The position numbers and the translations under genes were made by a program. The notes beneath the pieces are model-generated. The model did no database searches. It was not told the DNA's origin and worked only from the letters and a program-made list of their open reading frames with translations. 64,000 nt of DNA from the NCBI RefSeq assembly GCF_030811855.1, contig NZ_JAUSRN010000006.1, forward strand, positions 124,001 through 188,000, written 5' to 3'. The DNA comes from Variovorax paradoxus (GTDB taxonomy: Bacteria; Pseudomonadota; Gammaproteobacteria; Burkholderiales; Burkholderiaceae_C). This document shows, one piece after another, positions 25,045 to 34,353 of this stretch; within the stretch, counting starts at the first letter, position 1; each line of letters starts with the position of its first letter.

Positions 25045-26904
25045 TCAGGCTCGCAGGGCTTCCTCGTCTTCTTCAAGCGAATCGCCGAGAAAGCCGCCGC
25101 TCTGGTGCGCCCACAGCCGCGCATAGAGCCCGCCTTGCGCCATCAGCGAGCGGTGGTCGCCTTCTTCCACCACGCGGCCTTCGTCGAGCACGATGAGCCG
25201 GTCCATGGCCGCGATGGTCGACAGCCGGTGCGCGATCGCGATCACCGTCTTCCCCTCCATCAATCGATAAAGGCTTTGCTGGATGGCGGTCTCCACCTCG
25301 GAGTCCAGCGCGCTGGTGGCCTCGTCGAGCAGCAGGATCGGCGCGTCCTTCAGCATCACGCGCGCAATGGCCACGCGCTGGCGCTGACCGCCGGAGAGCT
25401 TGACGCCGCGCTCGCCCACGTGCGCTTCGTAGCCGCGGCGGCCGCTGGCATCGCCCAGCGTCTGGATGAACTCGTGCGCCTCGGCGCGTTTGGCGGCGGC
25501 TTCGATCTGCGCCTGCGTGGCGTCGGGCCGTCCATAAGCGATGTTGTCGGCCACCGAGCGGTGCATCAGCGAGGTGTCCTGCGTGACCATGCCGATGTGG
25601 CTGCGCAGCGAATCCTGCGTCACGTGCGCAATGTCTTGTCCGTCGATCAAAATGCGGCCGCTCTCCAGGTCATGAAAACGCAGCAGCAGGTTCACCAGCG
25701 TCGACTTGCCCGCGCCCGAGCGGCCGACCAGGCCGATCTTTTCGCCGGGCCGCACCACCAGGTTCAGGTCGTCGATGACGCGGCGGCCCGCATCCGCATA
25801 GCGGAAGCTCGCGTGCTCGAAGCGCACCTCGCCGCGCGGCACCTCGAGCACGCCGGCATCGGGCGTGTCGAGCACGGTGCGCGGGCGCGACAGCGTCTTC
25901 ATGCCGTCCTGCACGGTGCCGATGTTCTCGAACAGGCTGGTCATCTCCCACATGATCCAGTGCGACATGCCCTGCAGGCGCAGCGCCATGGCGGTGGCCG
26001 CGGCGACGGCGCCAACGCCCACTGTGCCGTTCGACCAGAGCCACAGCGCGGTGCCGGCCATGCCCGCCGTGAGGCCCATGCTGAGCGTGTGGTTCACGAT
26101 CTCGAAAGCGCTCACCAGCCGCATCTGCCCGTAGCCCGTGTACATGAACTCGCGCATTGCCTCCCGCGCGAAGCCGGCCTCACGCTGCGTGTGCGAGAAC
26201 AGCTTGACGGTGGCAATGTTGGTGTAGGCGTCGGTCACGCGGCCGGTCATCAGCGCGCGCGCATCGGCCTGCGCCTTGCCCACCTTGCCCAGGCGCGGCA
26301 CGAAGTACATCAACGAGCCCGCATACAGCACCAGCCAGACGATGAAGGGCAGCACAAGCTGGATATCGAGAACGCTTACCAGCACGATGATGGTCGCCAC
26401 GTACACGCCCATGGCCACCACTACGTCGGCCAGCACGAAAAGGGTATCGCGCACCGCGAGCGCGGTCTGCATCACCTTGGCTGTGATGCGGCCCGCGAAC
26501 TCGTCCTGGTAGAAAGCCATGCTCTGGCCCAGCATCACCCGGTGAAAGTTCCAGCGCAGGCGCATCGGCAGGTTCACCGCCAGCGTCTGGTGCTTGACGA
26601 TGGTCTGCAGTGCGACCACGCCGATGCTGATGACCAGCAGCGCGGCCAGCCACATGAGCGTGTCGCCGCGCTCCGTCCACAGCCGTGACGGCACCTGGCC
26701 ACCGAGCCAGTCGACGATGCGCCCGAGCACCGCGAACAGCAGCGCCTCGAAGGTCGAGATGGCGGCCGTGAGCGCCGCCATGGCCGCCATCTTGAGGCGC
26801 AGGCCCTGGGTGCAGGCCCACAGAAAGGCGAAGAGGCCCGACGGTGGCGGCGCCGGTTCGGCGGCGGGGTAGGGATGGAGCAGTTTTTCGAAGAAGCGGA
26901 ACAA
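25045..26904 (-). CDS. ABC exporter, fused permease and ATPase (MsbA/MdlB type)
   Basis: 619 residues from a TTG start (complement of 26902-26904) with GGAG ten bases upstream. The N-terminal 330 residues carry six membrane helices of the ABC exporter type I fold. The ATPase has Walker A GRSGAGKST, signature LSGGQRQR, Walker B ILLLDEATSALD and the H-loop in AIAHRLST. It should work as a homodimer or with a second half-transporter not present here. The substrate is unknown: lipid-A export, metal-thiol or drug efflux types share this layout. It ends seven bases from the VOC stop codon (convergent). Confidence 0.9.
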   Translation of the reverse strand: MFRFFEKLLHPYPAAEPAPPPSGLFAFLWACTQGLRLKMAAMAALTAAISTFEALLFAVLGRIVDWLGGQVPSRLWTERGDTLMWLAALLVISIGVVALQTIVKHQTLAVNLPMRLRWNFHRVMLGQSMAFYQDEFAGRITAKVMQTALAVRDTLFVLADVVVAMGVYVATIIVLVSVLDIQLVLPFIVWLVLYAGSLMYFVPRLGKVGKAQADARALMTGRVTDAYTNIATVKLFSHTQREAGFAREAMREFMYTGYGQMRLVSAFEIVNHTLSMGLTAGMAGTALWLWSNGTVGVGAVAAATAMALRLQGMSHWIMWEMTSLFENIGTVQDGMKTLSRPRTVLDTPDAGVLEVPRGEVRFEHASFRYADAGRRVIDDLNLVVRPGEKIGLVGRSGAGKSTLVNLLLRFHDLESGRILIDGQDIAHVTQDSLRSHIGMVTQDTSLMHRSVADNIAYGRPDATQAQIEAAAKRAEAHEFIQTLGDASGRRGYEAHVGERGVKLSGGQRQRVAIARVMLKDAPILLLDEATSALDSEVETAIQQSLYRLMEGKTVIAIAHRLSTIAAMDRLIVLDEGRVVEEGDHRSLMAQGGLYARLWAHQSGGFLGDSLEEDEEALRA

Positions 26905-26940
26905 GGCGGGCGGTCTCCAGGCGAAGGCGAATCGGGGACT

Positions 26941-27888
26941 TTAGCCCGGGGTGGCATGCCCTTGCCCCGAAAGGGTGCGCTTTGCGGCGGCGGCCGGCGG
27001 CTGGCCACCCAGCCGCTCTCCCAGGAAGTCGATGAAGCTGCGCAGCTTGGGCGCCATGTACTGGCGGCTGGTGTACACCGCAAACAGCGTGACCGGATGC
27101 GGGGCGTGGTCGGGCAGCAGCCGCACCAGCCGGCCCGCTGCCAAGTCGTCGTCTATCAGCCATTCGGGCAAGAACGCAATGCCCATGTCTGCCCGCACCG
27201 CATGCAGCGTGAGCGTGGTGTCGTCCGACCGCATTGCTGGCATGAGCCGCAGCGCAAACATACGCCCGCCGGGCCCCTTGAGCGAAAGGTTGTCGAGGTT
27301 CACGTAGCTCGGCACGATGGCGCCGAGCCGGGCCACGTCGGCCGGCACCGCGGGGCTGCTGCCCATGCGCCGCAGGTAGGCGGGCGTGCCCGCCAGGTGA
27401 AAGGGCACGCGGCACAGCGGCCGCGCAATGAGCGCCGGAGAGGGCTCCTGGGTGGCACGCAGCGCCAGGTCATAACCATCCGCCGCGAGGTCGACCTTGC
27501 GGTTCTCCAGGTGGATGTCGATCAGCACTTCGGGATAGCGCTCACGGTAGTCGGCCAGCACGCGCGCGAAGCGCGGCGTGGCACACCACACCGGCGCGCT
27601 CACCTTGAGCTGGCCGCGCGGCGCCTCGCTTTTCTGACCGATGACGGCTTCAGCCGCATCGAGCAGATCGAGTGCGCGCCGGCTCTGCTCGTACCAGGCG
27701 GTGCCGGCCTCGGTCAGGCTCAGGTGGCGGCTCGAGCGGTGCAAGAGCCGCGCACCGAGCGATTTTTCGAGCTGCGCCACGTGCTTGCTCGCCATTGGCG
27801 GCGACATCGACAGGCGTTCCGCGGCGGCCACGAAGCTGCCCGATTCGACGACCTCTCGAAACACGCGCAGGCTGGTCAGGCGGTCCAT
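26941..27888 (-). CDS. LysR-family transcriptional regulator
   Basis: 315 residues from the second of two adjacent ATG codons (27888), the one best spaced from AGGAA; starting at 27891 would add one Met. The N-terminal helix-turn-helix reads LTSLRVFREVVESGSFVAAA then SPPMASKHVAQLEKSLGARLLHRS. The remainder is the substrate-binding-like effector domain. It is divergent from the dioxygenase gene with a 99-bp gap, the usual arrangement of a LysR regulator and its target. Confidence 0.9.
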   Translation of the reverse strand: MDRLTSLRVFREVVESGSFVAAAERLSMSPPMASKHVAQLEKSLGARLLHRSSRHLSLTEAGTAWYEQSRRALDLLDAAEAVIGQKSEAPRGQLKVSAPVWCATPRFARVLADYRERYPEVLIDIHLENRKVDLAADGYDLALRATQEPSPALIARPLCRVPFHLAGTPAYLRRMGSSPAVPADVARLGAIVPSYVNLDNLSLKGPGGRMFALRLMPAMRSDDTTLTLHAVRADMGIAFLPEWLIDDDLAAGRLVRLLPDHAPHPVTLFAVYTSRQYMAPKLRSFIDFLGERLGGQPPAAAAKRTLSGQGHATPG

Positions 27889-27987
27889 CATGCTTTCCTC
27901 AGAAGAAACGGATCGATGCATCCTAGCTTGTCGATTTCCTCATGGGAAATGTCTACAGTCTGTGCAACGCTTTCAAGGAGCATCGAC

Positions 27988-28818
27988 TTGACCCACGACG
28001 ACAACACCTCGCGCCTGCCCACGTATTTCATCTCCCACGGCGGCGGACCCTGGCCCTGGATGAAGAAGGAGATGGGCGGCGTCTACGACCGGCTGGCCGC
28101 GTCGCTGGCCGACATGCCGCGCCAGATCGGCCGCACGCCCGGCGCCATCCTGATGGTGTCGGCTCATTGGGAGGCACCCGTCTTCACCGTGCAGGGCAAT
28201 CCGCGCCCGCCCATGATCTACGACTACGGCGGCTTTCCCGCCCATACCTATGAAGTGCGCTACGACGCGCCCGGCTCGCCCGAACTCGCGCAGCGCGTGC
28301 AGTCGCTCCTGGCCGCGGCCGGATTGCCCGCGGCCATCGACCCCGAGCGCGGCTTCGACCACGGCATGTTCTCGCCCATGAAGGCGATATATCCCGACGC
28401 CAACGTGCCGGTGGTGCAGCTGTCGCTCAAGCGCGGGCTCGACCCGGCGGAGCACCTGGCGCTGGGCCGCGCGCTCGCGCCGCTGCGGGACGAGAACGTG
28501 CTCATCGTCGGCAGCGGCCTCAGCTATCACAACCTGCGCAACTTCGGCCCGCAGGCGCATGGCGTCTCAAAGGCTTTTGGCGACTGGCTCGACGACACCG
28601 CCGTGCAAGCGGCACCCGAAGAGCGCGTTCAGCGCCTGCAAGAGTGGGCCTCGGCCCCTTCGGCACGCGTGGCGCATCCGCGTGAGGAACACCTGATTCC
28701 GTTGATGGTGGCCGTCGGCGCAGCCGAGCAGGAAGCCGGCGAGCGCATCTATCACGAAGACGACTTCATGGGCGGGCTCGTGGTGTCGAGCTACCGCTTC
28801 GGCGCGGCCGCCAGCTGA
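27988..28818 (+). CDS. 4,5-DOPA-dioxygenase-extradiol-like (LigB/YgiD family) protein
   Basis: 276 residues from a TTG start with AAGGAG seven bases upstream. The family start LPTYFISHGGGPWPW contains a metal-ligand histidine; FDHGMFSPMKAIYPDANVPVVQLSL and GSGLSYHNLRNF hold further histidines of the non-haem metal site. Members cleave catechol-type rings or act as related aromatic dioxygenases. Divergent LysR control and a downstream hydrolase suggest a small aromatic-compound module. Specific substrate not determined. ATG codons further upstream lack a ribosome-binding site. Confidence 0.85.
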   Translation: MTHDDNTSRLPTYFISHGGGPWPWMKKEMGGVYDRLAASLADMPRQIGRTPGAILMVSAHWEAPVFTVQGNPRPPMIYDYGGFPAHTYEVRYDAPGSPELAQRVQSLLAAAGLPAAIDPERGFDHGMFSPMKAIYPDANVPVVQLSLKRGLDPAEHLALGRALAPLRDENVLIVGSGLSYHNLRNFGPQAHGVSKAFGDWLDDTAVQAAPEERVQRLQEWASAPSARVAHPREEHLIPLMVAVGAAEQEAGERIYHEDDFMGGLVVSSYRFGAAAS

Positions 28819-28846
28819 AAAGGCGGCGGGTTGGCAGAATCGGGCA

Positions 28847-29734
28847 ATGCCTTCCATTCCCGATTCAGATTCAACGTCGAGTTCAGAGACCGAAGCCCGC
28901 CTGCTCATCGAACGCATCGCCGCGAGCGGCCCGCGCCATGACGTGGTGCACGGCGGCGTTCGCGTCTGCTGGCGCCGTTTCGGTGCCGAAAACGACGCGC
29001 ATCCCCCGCTGGTGCTGCTGCATGGCGGCCATGGCAGCTGGATGCACTGGCTGCGCAACGTCGAGGCGCTTTCGGCCGAACATACGCTGTGGCTGCCCGA
29101 CATGCCCGGGTTCAACGACTCCGATGCGCCGCCGCGCGCAGCCCCGGGCGAAGATCCGCTCCGCCCGCTGCTCGATGCCCTGGGCGGATCGCTCGATCAG
29201 CTGATCGGTGTGGGCACGTCCATCGACCTTGGCGGCTTCTCATTCGGCGGACTCACCGCCGCGCGCTTTGCAGTGCGGCGCGGTGCCATCCGGCGCCTGG
29301 CGCTCGTGGGCAGCGGAGGCCACGGCACGATGCGGCGCATGTCGGTGGAGATGATCAATTGGCGCGCCGCGCCCAATCGCGAAGCAGAACGCGCCGCGCT
29401 GCTGCACAACCTGGGCGCGCTCATGCTGCACGACAAGGCCGCGATCGACCCGCTGGCCTTCGAGATCCACGACATCTCCTGCCACGGCACGCGTTTTCGC
29501 AGCAAGGATGTGTCGCAGGCCGGCGGACTCCAGGCCGCGCTAGACACGCTCGGCGGACCTCAATTGCTGCTCTGGGGCGAGTACGACGTCACCGCCGACC
29601 CGCGTCCGCTGGTGGTGCAACTCACGGCCGGCCATCCGCAGCGCGAAGGCGTGGTGATCGACGGGGCAGGGCACTGGGCGCAGTACGAGCGCGCCGAAGA
29701 ATTCAATCGGCTGCTGCTGCGCTTCCTGGCCTGA
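28847..29734 (+). CDS. alpha/beta hydrolase
   Basis: 295 residues. The oxyanion region LLHGGHGSWMHW, the nucleophile elbow GFSFGG (Ser), a likely acid aspartate in LWGEYDVTADPRP, and the catalytic histidine in DGAGHWAQYERAEEFN are all visible. It follows the dioxygenase gene by 28 bases on the same strand and may hydrolyse a ring-cleavage or ester product of the same pathway. The pathway link is inferred from position. Confidence 0.87.
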   Translation: MPSIPDSDSTSSSETEARLLIERIAASGPRHDVVHGGVRVCWRRFGAENDAHPPLVLLHGGHGSWMHWLRNVEALSAEHTLWLPDMPGFNDSDAPPRAAPGEDPLRPLLDALGGSLDQLIGVGTSIDLGGFSFGGLTAARFAVRRGAIRRLALVGSGGHGTMRRMSVEMINWRAAPNREAERAALLHNLGALMLHDKAAIDPLAFEIHDISCHGTRFRSKDVSQAGGLQAALDTLGGPQLLLWGEYDVTADPRPLVVQLTAGHPQREGVVIDGAGHWAQYERAEEFNRLLLRFLA

Positions 29735-29753
29735 GCCTCGAGCCTCGAGCCTC
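29733..29753. repeat. three tandem copies of GAGCCTC
   Basis: GAGCCTC is repeated three times without spacing between the convergent stop codons of the hydrolase and Bug genes. It is probably a slippage product; no function is suggested. Confidence 0.85.
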
Positions 29754-29754
29754 G

Positions 29755-30774
29755 CTATTGCTTCGCGAGCCCCAGCTTGCGGATGATGTCGCCCCACTGA
29801 TCGTAGGTTGACCGCGCGAGCTCAGCCAGTTGCGCGGGGCTCGACGACTCTGCTTCATAGGCGCCCTGGCGGAAGAAGTCGCGCGTGGCGGGCATCGCCA
29901 GCACCTCTGCGAGTGCGCCGTTGAGCCTTGCGACCACCGGCGCAGGCATGCGCGCGGGCCCGTAGAAGCCCAGCCAACTCGGCATGTCGACGCCATTCAC
30001 GCCCTGTTCGGTCATTGTGGGCACGTCGGGCAGCATCGCGCTGCGTTTCGGCGCCGCCACCGCCAGCATGCGGACCTTGCCGGTGGCGGTGTTCTGGATG
30101 GCGTTGGGCGCCGCATCGAAGTAGTACTGCACGCGGCCCGCGAGGAAATCCTTCGCAGCATCGGCGCCGCCCTTGTACGGCACATGCACCACGTCCAGCC
30201 CCGCCTGTTGTGCAAAGGCTTCGCCGTAAATGTGCGACGAGGTGCCGGTGCCGAAGGAGGCGTAGCTCATCTTTCCCGGGTTGGCCTTGATGTACGCCAC
30301 AAGCTCCTGCACCGTGCGCGCCGGCACGCTCGCGTGCACGGTCAACACCAGCGGCCCGCGCGCGCCGAGCGAGATGGGCGTCAGGTCCTTGAACGGGTCG
30401 TAGCGCACCTGCGCCAGCGTCTGCGGGTTTTGCGCCACCACCGAAGAGGGCGCGTACATGATGGTGTAGCCGTCGGGCGCGGCGCGAATCACTTCTTCCG
30501 TGGCGAGGATGAAGCTCGCGCCCGGCCGGTTCTCGACGATCACCGGCGTCTGCAGCACCTCGCCGAGCTTGTTGGCGACGAAGCGCGCCTGCGCATCCGA
30601 GGCGCCGCCCGCCGCGAGGCCGAGCACGATGCGGATGCTGCGTCCCTTCTCGGGGAACGGCGCGGGCCCGGCGGCGAGCGTGCCCAGCGGCCATGCGGCC
30701 GCGCCAAATGCGAGCCCGAGCCCGAGCCACGCGGCAGCACGCCGACGGGCGATGGAGGAAGGCAAACGGTTCAT
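29755..30774 (-). CDS. Bug-family (TctC) tripartite tricarboxylate transporter binding protein
   Basis: 339 residues. A signal peptide (AWLGLGLAFGAAAWPLGTLA) precedes the typical Bug core: SIRIVLGLAAGGASDAQARF, VIVENRPGASF, YDPFKDLTPISLGARGPLVL, and MLPDVPTMTEQGVNG. Bug proteins bind carboxylates or related small molecules in the periplasm. The gene overlaps its upstream neighbour, another Bug gene, by four bases; the two share long identical stretches and look like a tandem duplication. No TctA/TctB membrane subunits are nearby. Confidence 0.92.
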   Translation of the reverse strand: MNRLPSSIARRRAAAWLGLGLAFGAAAWPLGTLAAGPAPFPEKGRSIRIVLGLAAGGASDAQARFVANKLGEVLQTPVIVENRPGASFILATEEVIRAAPDGYTIMYAPSSVVAQNPQTLAQVRYDPFKDLTPISLGARGPLVLTVHASVPARTVQELVAYIKANPGKMSYASFGTGTSSHIYGEAFAQQAGLDVVHVPYKGGADAAKDFLAGRVQYYFDAAPNAIQNTATGKVRMLAVAAPKRSAMLPDVPTMTEQGVNGVDMPSWLGFYGPARMPAPVVARLNGALAEVLAMPATRDFFRQGAYEAESSSPAQLAELARSTYDQWGDIIRKLGLAKQ

Positions 30775-31769
30775 TGCCTGGTCAACCCGACCTGCTGCAC
30801 CATCGCGCCCCAGCGCTCGTAGCTCGAACGCGTGATGCCGGCAAGCTCCTCGGGCGTGCTGGCCCCGGCTTCATAGCCGCCGCTGCGGTAGAAGTCGCGC
30901 ACCTGCGGCATCGCGAGCACCTGCGCTAGCGCCGCGTTGAGCCTGGCGACTACCGGCGCGGGCATGTGCGCCGGCCCGTAGAAGCCGAGCCAGCTCGGCA
31001 GGTCGAGCCCCGTCACGCCTTGTTCCGCAAAGGTCGGCACGTCGGGCAGCGCGGCAATGCGCGCGTTCGCTGCGATGGCCAGGATCTTCACCTTGCCGGT
31101 ACCGGAGGTGATGAGGGCCGAAGAGGCCGAATCGAACATGTACTGCACGCGGCCGCCGATCAAGTCTTTCGCCGCGTCCGACCCGCCCTTGTACGGAATG
31201 TGCACCGCGTCGATGCCGGCCTTTTTCACGAAGGCCTCGCCGTAGATGTGCGACGAGGTGCCCGCGCCGAAGGAGGCATAGCTCACCTTGCCGGGGTTCG
31301 CCTTCACGTAGGCGACGAGGTCCTTCACGTTGCTGGCCGGCACGGTGGTGCTCACCGACAGCACCAGCGGCCCGCGGCCGCCCATCGAAATGGCGGTGAA
31401 GTCCTTGAAGGGGTCGTAGGGCACCTGAGAAAAGGTGTGCGGGTTCTGCGCCATGGTTGAAGAGGGCGCATAGAGCAGGGTGTAGCCGTCGGGCAGCGCG
31501 CGCGCCACCTCGCTGGCCGCGAGCATGGTGCTGGCACCGGGCTTGTTGTCGACGATCACGCCGGTGCCCAGTACCTCGCCGAGCTTCTGCGCCACGATGC
31601 GCGCCTGCGCGTCGGTGCCGCCGCCGGCGGTAAAGCCCACCACGATGCGTATCGGCTTGCCGCCGCGCACGGGAAAGTCTTGGGCCAGCGCCAGGGGCGC
31701 CAGGCCGAGAAAGGCCGTCGCGCCGAGCGCGACGCCGAACGCACGGCGGGTGCCGCAGGGTTTATTCAT
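30771..31769 (-). CDS. Bug-family (TctC) binding protein, second tandem copy
   Basis: 332 residues from the ATG at 31769, preceded by GGAGA. Signal peptide (FGVALGATAFLGLAPLALAQ), then the same landmarks as its partner: PIRIVVGFTAGGGTDAQARI, YDPFKDFTAISMGGRGPLVL, YASFGAGTSSHIYGEAF, and ALPDVPTFAEQGVTGLDLPS. It is divergent from the FAD oxidoreductase gene with about 100 bp between them, so it may be induced by the same substrate. A longer in-frame start lies within the opposite gene and is rejected. Confidence 0.92.
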   Translation of the reverse strand: MNKPCGTRRAFGVALGATAFLGLAPLALAQDFPVRGGKPIRIVVGFTAGGGTDAQARIVAQKLGEVLGTGVIVDNKPGASTMLAASEVARALPDGYTLLYAPSSTMAQNPHTFSQVPYDPFKDFTAISMGGRGPLVLSVSTTVPASNVKDLVAYVKANPGKVSYASFGAGTSSHIYGEAFVKKAGIDAVHIPYKGGSDAAKDLIGGRVQYMFDSASSALITSGTGKVKILAIAANARIAALPDVPTFAEQGVTGLDLPSWLGFYGPAHMPAPVVARLNAALAQVLAMPQVRDFYRSGGYEAGASTPEELAGITRSSYERWGAMVQQVGLTRQ

Positions 31770-31852
31770 CGATGTCTCCGTTGGAATGTTCTTCTTATAT
31801 TGATTTAGAAAACCATAAAAATCCACATTATCTAGGGAATACCCCGAAGGAC

Positions 31853-31871
31853 AGCCTTTTTCAAGGCTTTT
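31853..31871 (+). promoter_or_regulatory. hairpin with T-run just before the FAD oxidoreductase gene
   Basis: AGCCTT (31853-31858) pairs with AAGGCT (31863-31868) around TTTC and is followed by TTT. It lies in the AT-rich divergent region 31770-31871, directly upstream of the GTG/ATG starts. It could be an attenuator or a folded leader; the short six-pair stem makes this tentative. Confidence 0.35.
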
Positions 31872-33386
31872 GTGTTTGACAAAATGAACATTGAAATCAA
31901 AATACGACGAAACAGCCCATCCAAGACACTCATCCATGAAACTGTCGTCCGCACCGACGAGCGCATCCTGTCCTCCGACATCTTCGACCGCGACAGCCGC
32001 GTCAAGCGCCCTGACCACGGCAGCTGGGCCGAGCCCGGCAAGAACATTCCGGTTTACCACCGCTGCGGCGTGCTGGTGGTCGGGGGCGGCCCCTCGGGCA
32101 CTGCAGCCGCTGCCGCCGCGGCCCGTGCGGGCGCCGACGTGGCGCTGCTCGAGCGCTACAACCACCTGGGCGGGCTTTCCACAGGCGGCCTCGTGATCTG
32201 GATCGACCGCATGACCGACTGGGAAGGCAAGCTGGTGATCCGCGGCTTTGCCGAAGAACTGTTCGACCGCCTGCCGGCCGATGCCATTGCCGGCCCCGCG
32301 CGCGAAGACTGGGGTTCGCAAGACGCAGTCAAGGCCGCGCACTGGTCGCAGCGCACGGCCGCTTATCACGGCGTGGTCACCTGGTCACCCACCATCGACC
32401 CGGAGCGGCTCAAGCTCTTGTCGCAAGAGATCGTGCTGGAGCGCAAGGTCAAGCTCATCTATCACTCCTGGGCCGCCATACCCATCGTGCAGGATGGCGC
32501 CGTGAAGGGCGTGGTCTTCGAGAGCAAGGAAGGCCGCATGGCCATCATGGCCGACGTGGTGGTCGACGCCACCGGCGACGGCGACCTGTTCGCGCGCGCC
32601 GGCGCGGCCTACGTGAACGACATCGAGGAGGCCGACGTGCACCACTGCATGAACACCTCGTGGCTGTTCGGCGGCGTGGACATGAACCGCTGGATCGAAT
32701 TCAAGGCCGGCCAGCCCGAGGCCTTCACCGCCTTCATGGCGCGCGGCCGCGAGCAATGCGGCCTGTTCGAGCGGCCCTTCGTCTCGTGGCGCAACGACGT
32801 GGCGCTGTTCATGGGGCCGCGCCAGTCGGGCTATTCGGCGCTCGACGTGGACGACCTCACGGCCGTGGAAGTGCGCTCGCACCGCGCCATGGCCGCGCAC
32901 CTGGACTACTTCAAGGCGCACGCGCCCGGCTTCGAAGATGCCTACCTGATGCTGAGCGCGCCGCAGATCGGCGTGCGCCATGCGCGGCGGCTCACCGGTG
33001 TGGGCGCGGTGCTGCGCAGCCAGTGGCCCGACGGCGTGGCGCTGGCCGACGAAGTGGGCGTGACGCCGGCGGTGTCGCCGAAGTTTCCTAACATCTCCAT
33101 TCCCTATGGTGCGCTGGTGCCGCAGCAGCTCGACGGCTTGCTGGCGTGCGGCCGGCACATCTCGTGCGACCGCAACTCGCACGGTTTCATGCGCGAGATT
33201 CCGCAGTGCTGGATCACGGGGCAGGCCGCGGGCGTGGCGGCCGCGCTGGCATCGCGGGACGGTATCGCGCCGCGCTTCGTCGACGTGGGCACGCTGCAGT
33301 CCGAGCTGCTGGCGCAGGGCGTGTACCTGCGTGCCGGCGCCGGGCAGGACGCCACGGCACCCGCCACGGCCGAAGCCGGCGTCTGA
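31872..33386 (+). CDS. FAD-dependent oxidoreductase (FAD_oxidored family)
   Basis: 504 residues from a GTG at 31872; an ATG at 31884 would remove four residues, and neither has a clear ribosome-binding site. The dinucleotide-binding motif GGGPSGTAAAAAAARAGADV starts at about residue 70, followed by LLERYNHLGGLSTGGLV; a second FAD motif, VVVDATGDGDLFARAGA, is near 235. The C-terminal LLACGRHISCDRN and ITGQAAGVAAA complete the family pattern. About 60 residues precede the FAD motif. The substrate is probably a small hydroxylated compound of the local pathway; this is inference. Confidence 0.85.
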   Translation: MFDKMNIEIKIRRNSPSKTLIHETVVRTDERILSSDIFDRDSRVKRPDHGSWAEPGKNIPVYHRCGVLVVGGGPSGTAAAAAAARAGADVALLERYNHLGGLSTGGLVIWIDRMTDWEGKLVIRGFAEELFDRLPADAIAGPAREDWGSQDAVKAAHWSQRTAAYHGVVTWSPTIDPERLKLLSQEIVLERKVKLIYHSWAAIPIVQDGAVKGVVFESKEGRMAIMADVVVDATGDGDLFARAGAAYVNDIEEADVHHCMNTSWLFGGVDMNRWIEFKAGQPEAFTAFMARGREQCGLFERPFVSWRNDVALFMGPRQSGYSALDVDDLTAVEVRSHRAMAAHLDYFKAHAPGFEDAYLMLSAPQIGVRHARRLTGVGAVLRSQWPDGVALADEVGVTPAVSPKFPNISIPYGALVPQQLDGLLACGRHISCDRNSHGFMREIPQCWITGQAAGVAAALASRDGIAPRFVDVGTLQSELLAQGVYLRAGAGQDATAPATAEAGV

Positions 33387-33459
33387 ACGCCACGTCATGA
33401 ACTCAGCCGACCCTGTTTCGCCAGCCTCTACATTGCAGAGTCTTGCAAAGGGTTCTTCC

Positions 33460-34302
33460 ATGTCCACTGACAAAAACGACAGCTCTCTTTCCGCCGCCGA
33501 AGCGACCGAGTCGCGCGGCGACCGCTCCGACACCGTGAGCGCGCTGGAGCGCGGCATCTCGGTGCTGCGCTGCTTCAGCGAAGAGCGTCCCGTGCTGGGC
33601 CACGCCGACATCGCGCGCATGACCGGCATCCCGCGGCCGACCGTCAACCGGCTCGTCGCCACGCTGCTCTCGCTGGGCATGCTCAAGGCCGCGCAGCTCG
33701 CCGACCGCTTCATGCTCGGGCCCGGCGTGGTGTCGCTCTCGCGTGTGTTCCTCGGCAGCCTCGACGTGCGCGCCGCCGCGCGGCCCAGCATGCAGGCGAT
33801 GGCGGAGGAAGTGGGTGCCTCGGTCTACCTGGCGATACGCGACGGCATGGAGATGGTGCTGATCGAAGCCTGCCGGCCGCGCTCGTCGATGCTCTCGGCG
33901 CGGCTGGACGTGGGCTCGCGTGCGCCGCTGGCCAATTCGGCCCTGGGCCGCGCGTACCTTTCGGCGCTGCCGGAGGCGCAGCGCAACCAGCTGGTCGACT
34001 CGATGCGCCTCTTGCGCGGCCCCGAGTGGGACAGCATCGCGCCCGGCATGACGCGCGCCATCGGCGAAGCCAGGCGGCTGGGCTACTGCCTCTCGCTCGG
34101 CGAATTCCACCGTGAAATCAATTCGGTGTCGGTGCCTCTCATCGGGCCCGACGGAGAAGTGATGGCGCTCAATGGCGGCGGTGCCGCCTTCGTGTTCACC
34201 GAGGAGCGCCTGCGCAAAGAACTCGCACCGCGCCTGCACGACATCGCGCTCACCATCGCGCGCGACATTGGCGGCCACGTGCCCACGCCCTTGCCGGGAT
34301 AG
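33460..34302 (+). CDS. IclR-family transcriptional regulator
   Basis: 280 residues from the ATG at 33460, which has AAAGGG before it; an earlier ATG at 33397 lacks such a site. The winged helix is VSALERGISVLRCFSEERPV then IARMTGIPRPTVNRLVATLL. The C-terminal effector domain includes ASVYLAIRDGMEMVLIEACRP and SLGEFHREINSVSVPL. It lies between the FAD enzyme and aconitase X genes on the same strand and is the likely regulator of this catabolic cluster and of the divergent Bug genes. Confidence 0.9.
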   Translation: MSTDKNDSSLSAAEATESRGDRSDTVSALERGISVLRCFSEERPVLGHADIARMTGIPRPTVNRLVATLLSLGMLKAAQLADRFMLGPGVVSLSRVFLGSLDVRAAARPSMQAMAEEVGASVYLAIRDGMEMVLIEACRPRSSMLSARLDVGSRAPLANSALGRAYLSALPEAQRNQLVDSMRLLRGPEWDSIAPGMTRAIGEARRLGYCLSLGEFHREINSVSVPLIGPDGEVMALNGGGAAFVFTEERLRKELAPRLHDIALTIARDIGGHVPTPLPG

Positions 34303-34353
34303 CCCGGCCAGTCCTCACGATCTCACGACAGCACAAGAACGGAGACACAGGTC

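Noticed and set aside
26875..27987. A long N-terminal extension of the dioxygenase
   Set aside because: It lies over the LysR gene in antisense; AAGGAG before the TTG at 27988 defines the true start.
29733..29753. The GAGCCTC triple repeat as an attachment site or terminator
   Set aside because: It is direct, not inverted, has no second copy seen elsewhere in the window, and no integrase is nearby.
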